Source: CAWAYH01 sp963786195 (GTDB taxonomy: Bacteria; Acidobacteriota; Vicinamibacteria; Vicinamibacterales; 2-12-FULL-66-21). From it: a stretch of DNA of 64,000 nucleotides. Both the position numbers and the translations under genes were made by a program. Each line of letters opens with the position of its first letter. The stretch's first letter is position 1. The notes under the pieces are model-generated. The model saw only the letters and a program-made list of their open reading frames with translations, had not been told where the DNA came from and made no database searches. Positions 58,785 through 64,000 of the stretch are shown one piece after another. The stretch covers positions 530,323-594,322 of the forward strand of contig CAWAYH010000009.1 of the NCBI GenBank assembly GCA_963786195.1, given 5' to 3'.

Positions 58785-60428
58785 ATGAATCGGCGGGATT
58801 TCGTCCGCCTCTCGCTCGCCGGCGCCGCGGTCGCGCTGGCGCCCCGCACCAGCCGCGCTGCCGACGCGCGCATCGATGTCCTCGTCAACGAGGCCATCGG
58901 GCCGATCACCGCCGACCACTACGGGCACTTCGTCGAACATCTCGGCGGCGTCGTCTACGACGGCGTGTGGGTCGGAGAGAATTCGCAGGATCCCGAACGT
59001 CAACGGCATCCGCAAGACGCTGGTCGATCACATGCGTCGTCTGCCCCCGGGCGCGATCCGATGGCCGGGGGGATGCTTCGCCGACAGCTACGACTGGCGT
59101 GATGGCGTCGGGCCTCGCGGATCGCGGCCACGGCGGACGAACTTCTGGGCGAACGACATGACGGCGCTGCCCGACGGCCCGGGCAAGTACGATCCCAACC
59201 AGTTCGGCACGAACGACTTCGTGCGGTTCTGCCGGCTGTCCGGCGGCGAGCCGTACCTGGCGGCGAATCTCCGCAGCCTGCCGGCACGAGACTTCTACCA
59301 ATGGGTCGAGTACTGCAACGGCCCGGCGGGCAGCTCGACGCTGGCCGATCTGCGCGCGCAGGGCGGCGATCGTGATCCGTTTCGACGTGCGCTTCTGGGG
59401 TGTCGGCAACGAGTCGTGGGGCTGCGGCGGAAACTTCACGCCCGAAGAGTACGCGACCGAGTATCGCCGCTTTACGGCGTGGCTGCCGCGGTACGGCGTC
59501 AACCTCGCGCTCGTCGGGTCTGGGCCGAACAGCGCCGATCTCGGATGGACGCGCAGGTTCCTCACGAAGCTGACCGAGAAGGGTGAAGGTCAGCTCGGCG
59601 GCCTCTGGGGGTGGGCGCTGCACCACTACTCATGGAATACGAGCCGCGGCGCGACGACGGACTGGACCGCCGGCAAGGGCGACGCGGTGAAGTTCACCGA
59701 ACGACGAGTGGTACGAGCTGCTCGTCGAGGCGGACAAGATGGACGGCCTGATCTCGGGACACTGGGCCGTCATGGGAGAGATCGATCGCCGGCGCCGCGT
59801 GAAGCTCGTCGTCGACGAATGGGGCGCGTGGTATCGCGCAGGTACCGAGGTGAACCCCGCGCACCTGTTCGGCCAGCAGTCGAGCATGCGGGACGCGCTC
59901 GTCGCGGCCCTCACGCTCGATACCTTCCATCGCCATGCCGACAAGGTGGTGATGGCCAACGTCGCGCAGCTCGTCAACTGCCTCCAGTCGCTCTTCCTTG
60001 CCGACGGGGATCGCTTCGTGACGACGCCCGTGTTCCACGTGTTCGAAACCTACGGCGCGCACGTCGGCGGACGGTCGGTGCGGACGATGTTCTCGTCGCC
60101 GCGAATCGGCTACGAGCGGGTGAACGCAAAGGGATCGCTGTGGGGGCTCGCCGGATCCGCGTCGGTGAAGGACCGGACGCTCACGCTGACGGTCGTGAAC
60201 CCGCACGTCAGCGAGGCGGCGGCCGCCGAAATCGGCATCCGCGGCGCGGCGCCGGCCGGGGCGAAAGCGACGACCATCAGCGCGGCGGACATCCACGCGC
60301 ACAATACGTTCGAGCGACCGGATGCCGTCAAGCCGCGCGACGATCGCATTGACGCCGCTCGCTCTGGCGTGATCGCCTACAGTTTTCCCCCGGCGTCCGT
60401 GACCCGTTTGACCGTGGACATCACATGA
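58785..60428 (+). CDS. Tat-exported alpha-L-arabinofuranosidase, family GH51, three frameshifts
   Basis: Twin-arginine signal MNRRDFVRLSLAGAAVALAP. GH51 blocks: GPITADHYGHFVEHLGGVVY, then after a change near 58985 RRLPPGAIRWPGGCFADSYD and GPAGSSTLADLRAQGGDRDP, after one near 59375 DVRFWGVGNESWGCGGNFTP (acid/base Glu in GNE), and after one near 59700 VKLVVDEWGAWYRAGTEVNP (nucleophile Glu). It ends FPPASVTRLTVDIT. It releases arabinose from arabinan side chains of RG-I. The stop overlaps the start of the next gene by 4 bp (ATGA). Confidence 0.85.
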
Positions 60429-61618
60429 CGCGCACACTCCGATCCCTGCTCGTCCTTCTGACGCCGGTCGTCGCTCTCGCGCAGGCTCCGGCCACCGAAC
60501 CGCCGCGCGAGTGGGTGGAGCCGCAGACCGGCCACCGCGTGCGACGGCTGTCGAACGAACCCGGCACGGCCAGCCTGTACTTTCATCAGAACCCCTACAC
60601 CGCCAGGGGCGACAAGATGGTTGTCTCGACGCCTGACGGGCTGGCGACGATCGCGCTCCAGACGCGCCAGATCACTCCGCTGGTCTCGGGCCGCGCGAGT
60701 CATCTCGTCGTCGGGCCGAAGACGCGGCAGGCCTATTACATCCAGAACGACACGGTCTACGGCGTCGATCTCGACACGCGTGCGGTGCGCACGATCAAGG
60801 CGCACCCACGGATTCGTTCCGGCTCCGGCTTCGGCCTCAGTGCCGACGAGACCGTGCTGGCCGGCAGCTTCGTCGAAGAGGACACGCGGCCGCCGGCAAC
60901 GGTCCCTCCTCCGGCCCCGAACCCGCTCGCGACACCGCCGCCGCCGGCATCGAGCCTCGAGACGCGCTGGGCCGCGCGTCTGCCGATGGCGCTCTACACG
61001 CTGAACGTCAAGACCGGCGATCTGAAGATCATCTATCGATCCAACGACTGGCTGAACCACGTCCAGATGTCGCCGACCGATCCGAACCTCATCATGTTCT
61101 GTCACGAAGGACCGTGGCACAAGGTCGATCGGATCTGGACGATCCGCACCGACGGCACGAACCGGCGTCTCATGCACGCGCGCACGATGGAGATGGAGAT
61201 CGCCGGGCACGAGTTCTTCAGCTGGGACGGGAAGACGATCTGGTATGACCTCCAGACGCCCAAGTACAAGGTGTTCTGGCTGGCGGGCGTCGAAGTTGCG
61301 GGCGGACGGACGACGCGGTACTCAGTCGAGCGCGAACATTGGTCTGTCCACTTCAACCAGTCGCAGGATGGAAAGCTCTTCGCCGGAGATGGCGGAGGAC
61401 CGAAGAGCGTGGCGGCGCCCGGCAACGGTCAGTGGATCTATCTGTTCCGCCCGGTGAAGGACACGCTCGAGGTCGAGCGTCTCGTGGATCTCTCGAAGCA
61501 CGACTATCAGCTGGAACCCAACGTCACGTTCACGCCCGACGGCCAGTGGATCGTGTTCCGATCGAATATGCACGGCGCGACGCACGTGTATGCTGTGGAG
61601 GTCGCGAAAGCGCGATGA
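60425..61618 (+). CDS. exported oligogalacturonate lyase-like protein, family PL22, 397 aa
   Basis: Signal peptide MTRTLRSLLVLLTPVVALAQ. Seven-bladed propeller with the PL22 blocks: SNEPGTASLYFHQNPYTARG, DWLNHVQMSPTDPNLIMFCH and EGPWHKVDRIW, AGHEFFSWDGKTIWYDLQTP, REHWSVHFNQSQDGKLFAGD and HDYQLEPNVTFTPDGQWIVF. His and Gln residues in these blocks bind the metal in known enzymes. Cleaves short oligogalacturonides to 4,5-unsaturated uronate. Most PL22 are cytoplasmic, so export is notable. A Pro-rich insert (PPATVPPPAPNPLATPPPPA) lies near residue 160. Overlaps the GH51 gene. Confidence 0.8.
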   Translation: MTRTLRSLLVLLTPVVALAQAPATEPPREWVEPQTGHRVRRLSNEPGTASLYFHQNPYTARGDKMVVSTPDGLATIALQTRQITPLVSGRASHLVVGPKTRQAYYIQNDTVYGVDLDTRAVRTIKAHPRIRSGSGFGLSADETVLAGSFVEEDTRPPATVPPPAPNPLATPPPPASSLETRWAARLPMALYTLNVKTGDLKIIYRSNDWLNHVQMSPTDPNLIMFCHEGPWHKVDRIWTIRTDGTNRRLMHARTMEMEIAGHEFFSWDGKTIWYDLQTPKYKVFWLAGVEVAGGRTTRYSVEREHWSVHFNQSQDGKLFAGDGGGPKSVAAPGNGQWIYLFRPVKDTLEVERLVDLSKHDYQLEPNVTFTPDGQWIVFRSNMHGATHVYAVEVAKAR

Positions 61619-61828
61619 ACGTATTCGGGTTGGGTGCGAGGCTTGGGCAATAATAACGCCAACTACAGTGGACCCGTGGACCATTCATGAACTTCAACGG
61701 CAATGTGGGGATAGCCGGCATTGGCGGACTTGGAGTATTCGCTTCCGGTGCCAGTCTAAAAGACCCGATGGCTGTTGGCGCCTCGATTGGCGTGGGTATG
61801 CGAGGAGTGATCGGAGCGGGCGCGGGTG

Positions 61829-63206
61829 GGCCGTGTCTGTCAAGTGGTGGAAAAGTGTGAGCGCGTCATGAGCCGGCTCTGAGTCTTTCAGTTACGCGGC
61901 CTTCTCGACGCGTTCCATGTCCTCCCAGCCGTCGATCTTCCGTAGCTTCACCTGACCGCTGCGCAAGAGCCCAAAGAGCAGCAGGAGGACGGCCTCTTGG
62001 CCTGGCAAGCTCGCTTGCGTTTTGGTGCGGCGTCGAAACTCGCCGTTGATCCGCTCGAGCGCATTGGTCGTTCGCAGCGCCTTCCACTGCGTCTTGGGAA
62101 AGCGCAAATAGGTGAAGAGATCATCGCCCGCTTCCTCGAGGCATTCGAGCACAGCGGGGCACCGCAACCGCCATTTCTTCGCGAAGCGGGTGCGCGCCTG
62201 ATCGACGAGTGTTCGGGTCTCGGCGTAGATCATCCGCCGGTAGTCTTCGGCGAGCTCCTCGCGGAGGCGCACCGGCGCCTTGGCCTCGAGATTCCGGAGC
62301 TTGTGCGCAGTACAGCGTTGAATCGCCATTGTCGGCCATTGCTCGCGCAAGGCCGCGGCCAAGCCGGCGCTGCCGTCGACGATGGCGAGGAGCGGCCGAC
62401 CGACCTGGCGCTCGACCAAGCTCCGAATCACATCACGCCACGCGGCGGTGCTTTCATCGCCGACCAAGCGGACGTCGAGCACGACGCGCTCGCCATCGCC
62501 CCGCACCCCGAGCGTGACGAGCACGGGCACGCGGACGCGCCGCTGGCCGATGCGGACTTTCGGATACCAGCCGTCCATGAGCAGATACTGAATCTCGTCC
62601 TCAGCGAGATCGCGGTGCCGCCACGTCTCGAAATCGTCCGCGAGCCGTCCCACCAAGCGCGAGACCGCGTCTTTCGACAACGGCCCGCCGCGCAGCAGTG
62701 GCGCCAGCGCCCCTTTGATGCGCCGCGTGTTGGTCCCGCTCAGATACACGCCCAGGATCGCCTCATCGACGCGCTCGCTGCGACGCTGATAACGGGGCAC
62801 CAGATCGCTCCGCCATTCCCTGGTGCCGCCATCGGCGGTCAAGACGCGAGCCCGGGGCATTGCGAACGTCGTCGGGCCCAAGCTCGTGGTCAGCGTCCGG
62901 TCGCGCGCCCCATGCCGATAGCCCACGCGCGCGGCGCCCACGCGCACCGACGGCGCCGCACCCAGCGCGGCTTCCAATTCCTCTTCCACGATGGCGTCGA
63001 TCAAACCACGGGCGCGTCGTCGAATGATCGTTTCCAGGGTCGTCGCCTCGGTTTCCTGCACGGCTTCGTTCGTCGATCCGTTCCTGCTATCCTTCGCCAT
63101 AGCGTCATCCTCCGGCATCCGCCTGCAAGCGGACGCAGCTGCTGGTTAACAACTGCGCCGGATGATGACGCGCTTTCTACTTTTCCACCAGACTCAAGAC
63201 ACTACC
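61829..63206 (-). mobile_element. IS256-family insertion sequence, 1378 bp, with 8-bp target duplication CGCGGGTG
   Basis: Ends read GGCCGTGTCTGTC (left) and GGTAGTGTCTTGAG (right, other strand), with further inverted similarity TGGTGGAAAAGT and GCGCGTCAT inside. CGCGGGTG flanks both sides (61821-61828 and 63207-63214), the 8-bp duplication expected for IS256. One intact transposase gene. Unlike the ISAzo13 copy, this element looks potentially active and recent. Confidence 0.85.
61892..63118 (-). CDS. IS256-family transposase, 408 aa, intact
   Basis: Mutator-like DDE transposase: VGYRHGARDRTLTTSLGPTT, LVPRYQRRSERVDEAILGVY, YLLMDGWYPKVRI (first Asp), DVRLVGDESTAAWRDVIRSL, LLAIVDGSAGLAAALREQWP (second Asp), AIQRCTAHKLRNLEAKAPVR (C/H motif) and LRTTNALERINGEFRRRTKT (Glu in the NALER motif). 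Full length without frameshifts. The start is 63118 (MPEDDAMAK) or a few codons in. Confidence 0.9.
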   Translation of the reverse strand: MPEDDAMAKDSRNGSTNEAVQETEATTLETIIRRRARGLIDAIVEEELEAALGAAPSVRVGAARVGYRHGARDRTLTTSLGPTTFAMPRARVLTADGGTREWRSDLVPRYQRRSERVDEAILGVYLSGTNTRRIKGALAPLLRGGPLSKDAVSRLVGRLADDFETWRHRDLAEDEIQYLLMDGWYPKVRIGQRRVRVPVLVTLGVRGDGERVVLDVRLVGDESTAAWRDVIRSLVERQVGRPLLAIVDGSAGLAAALREQWPTMAIQRCTAHKLRNLEAKAPVRLREELAEDYRRMIYAETRTLVDQARTRFAKKWRLRCPAVLECLEEAGDDLFTYLRFPKTQWKALRTTNALERINGEFRRRTKTQASLPGQEAVLLLLFGLLRSGQVKLRKIDGWEDMERVEKAA

Positions 63207-63314
63207 CGCGGGTGTCACCACGTACAGTCAACCGACTCCAATGGGCAATTTCATCAAGACACCGCATGCGTCGATGGACGATTACTTCATGTACGCTGTA
63301 CGACAGGTCTGCAA

Positions 63315-63620
63315 GTGACTCTGAACCTTCTGGGCCTGCTCGCTTGTGGCCTCGGAATAGCCCTCATTCTCTACGCGAACGTGGTTGCCTATAACCTGCG
63401 GGATGAGGTGAATCATCTCGGTCTCGCTGAGCACAAGATTGGCGAGTTTTTTCTTCAGTTGAAAATGGAAGAACTGCTATCGCGCCACCGGGCACTAGTC
63501 CCTGGCAGTTCCAAACCCAAACAGATGTATGTTCTTGGAGTGACTGGAATAGCTCTGCTGTTCCTCGGATTCGTGCTCTTTACGCTAAGCGGCATTAGTC
63601 CATTAGGCCGGGGACAGTGA
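63315..63620 (+). CDS. small two-helix membrane protein, 101 aa
   Basis: GTG at 63315 overlaps the stop of the interrupted Gly-rich gene. Two hydrophobic segments flank a polar middle: LNLLGLLACGLGIALILYAN and YVLGVTGIALLFLGFVLFTL, with NHLGLAEHKIGEFFLQLKME between. The apparent frame before 63315 is the element's end. The last residues (SPLGRGQ) run into a GGGGACAGT motif. No family recognised; codon use is less GC-rich than the neighbours, suggesting acquisition. Confidence 0.6.
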   Translation: MTLNLLGLLACGLGIALILYANVVAYNLRDEVNHLGLAEHKIGEFFLQLKMEELLSRHRALVPGSSKPKQMYVLGVTGIALLFLGFVLFTLSGISPLGRGQ

Positions 63621-63920
63621 GTTCATTGCCTATCCCGTGCGAGTAACCTCAGATTCATCGTGACGCGCTCAGCTTTTTCCGGGGCACAACCAAACTGGCG
63701 ATTGTCACGCCACGAATTGTCTCCACGGCAGGACGAAGAAGCGACGGAAGAAACGCCACCCCCGACGGGTTTTGTTGCGCAGGCTCCGCTACGGCGAATG
63801 TCAGAGGGCCGTTCCAGCCGGCGCACGAAATCAGGACTCATGACAAAAGCAGCAACCGATGATCGTCATTAAAAGTATCAGTCGCAGACTTGTGTCACTC
63901 TTTGGACAGATCAGTGGCGA
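63621..63920. other. intergenic, no supported gene
   Basis: Short open frames on both strands overlap here without ribosome-binding site or domain. Base composition is more AT-rich than the left part. CCGGGGACAGTGA at 63608-63620 resembles the palindromic repeat at 17.6-17.8 kb. Confidence 0.4.
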
Positions 63921-64000
63921 ATGAAGATCAATGAGTCGAGGACCTGCGAGCTCGAACAGCCCATCCAACAAGTCGGCGTTCGTCTCTTGAGAATCTACCT
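63921..64000 (+). CDS. possible start of a gene running off the window
   Basis: ATG at 63921 opens a frame to the window end (MKINESRTCELEQPIQQVGV). Only 26 codons are visible, with no clear ribosome-binding site, so this is a weak call. Confidence 0.25.
   Translation, partial: MKINESRTCELEQPIQQVGVRLLRIY

Larger units (their letters stand above)
61687..63318 (+). pseudogene. small Gly-rich gene interrupted by the IS256-like element
   Basis: ATG at 61687: MNFNGNVGIAGIGGLGVFAS, then GASIGVGMRGVIGAGAG. Removing 61829-63214 (element plus one copy of CGCGGGTG) restores one frame: GAGAG-VTTYSQPTPMGNF, ending DDYFMYAVRQVCK with a stop at 63318, about 82 residues. No family recognised; repeated small residues suggest a membrane- or surface-associated peptide. 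Its stop overlaps the GTG of the next gene by 4 bp, so the pair was one operon. Confidence 0.6.

Noticed and set aside
63623..63872. 70- and 72-codon open frames on both strands near the window end
   Set aside because: They overlap each other, lack ribosome-binding sites and show no motif.

Overview
The window looks like a metagenome- or long-read-derived stretch of a high-GC acidobacterium, most likely class Vicinamibacteria. The signs are an orphan PadR plus duplicated MacB/FtsX permease pair (the 'ADOP' type typical of Acidobacteriota), three Oar-like TonB-dependent receptors with an N-terminal carboxypeptidase-regulatory domain and no SusD, a tricorn-type protease, and GC-rich codons throughout. 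No rRNA, tRNA or CRISPR was seen.

Its main theme is breakdown and catabolism of pectin, above all rhamnogalacturonan I and homogalacturonan. From left to right: an altronate dehydratase operon with its own FadR-type regulator (4.9-8.1 kb, minus) diverges from a PL10 pectate lyase (8.3-9.3). A tricorn-like protease follows (9.4-12.7), then a GH43/GH28 pair (13.1-16.2, minus), a secreted beta-helix protein (16.4-17.7) and TonB receptor 1 (17.8-20.8, minus). 21-27 kb is housekeeping-like: DUF4142 plus cupredoxin, an ECF sigma factor, PadR plus ADOP. A five-gene operon with 4-bp overlaps (27.7-32.9, minus) carries a DoxX-like protein, a Gfo/Idh/MocA oxidoreductase, a GntR regulator, an Old Yellow Enzyme family oxidoreductase and an MFS carrier. 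ApbE, a PL11 rhamnogalacturonan lyase and TonB receptor 2 follow (33-39.7, minus). The rhamnose block (40.1-54.9) has a GH88 unsaturated uronyl hydrolase, an SDR, a sugar ABC transporter, a GH106 rhamnosidase, an unusual IclR-type HTH/periplasmic-binding regulator, a bifunctional rhamnulose-1-phosphate aldolase/dehydrogenase and rhamnose isomerase. TonB receptor 3, a GH51 arabinofuranosidase and a PL22 oligogalacturonate lyase close the set (55.1-61.6).

The inferred flow is as follows. Extracellular PL10, PL11, GH28, GH43, GH51 and GH106 enzymes cut the polymer. TonB receptors import oligomers. GH88 and PL22 finish unsaturated uronides. Rhamnose enters through the ABC transporter and goes through RhaI and RhaEW; uronates go through UxaA. 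A rhamnulokinase and the rest of the uronate pathway are not in the window.

Two insertion sequences (ISAzo13-like at 2.87-4.18 kb and IS256-like at 61.83-63.21 kb) each interrupt a very small gene, with clean terminal repeats and target duplications. A family of composite palindromic repeats is scattered between genes and in several cases supplies the C-terminal codons of neighbouring genes. Many genes between 1.8 and 27 kb, plus a few later, carry single-base frameshifts while the protein sense resumes in another frame. Several sit in G or C runs and look like uncorrected sequencing errors. Frameshifted genes are therefore annotated over their whole span.
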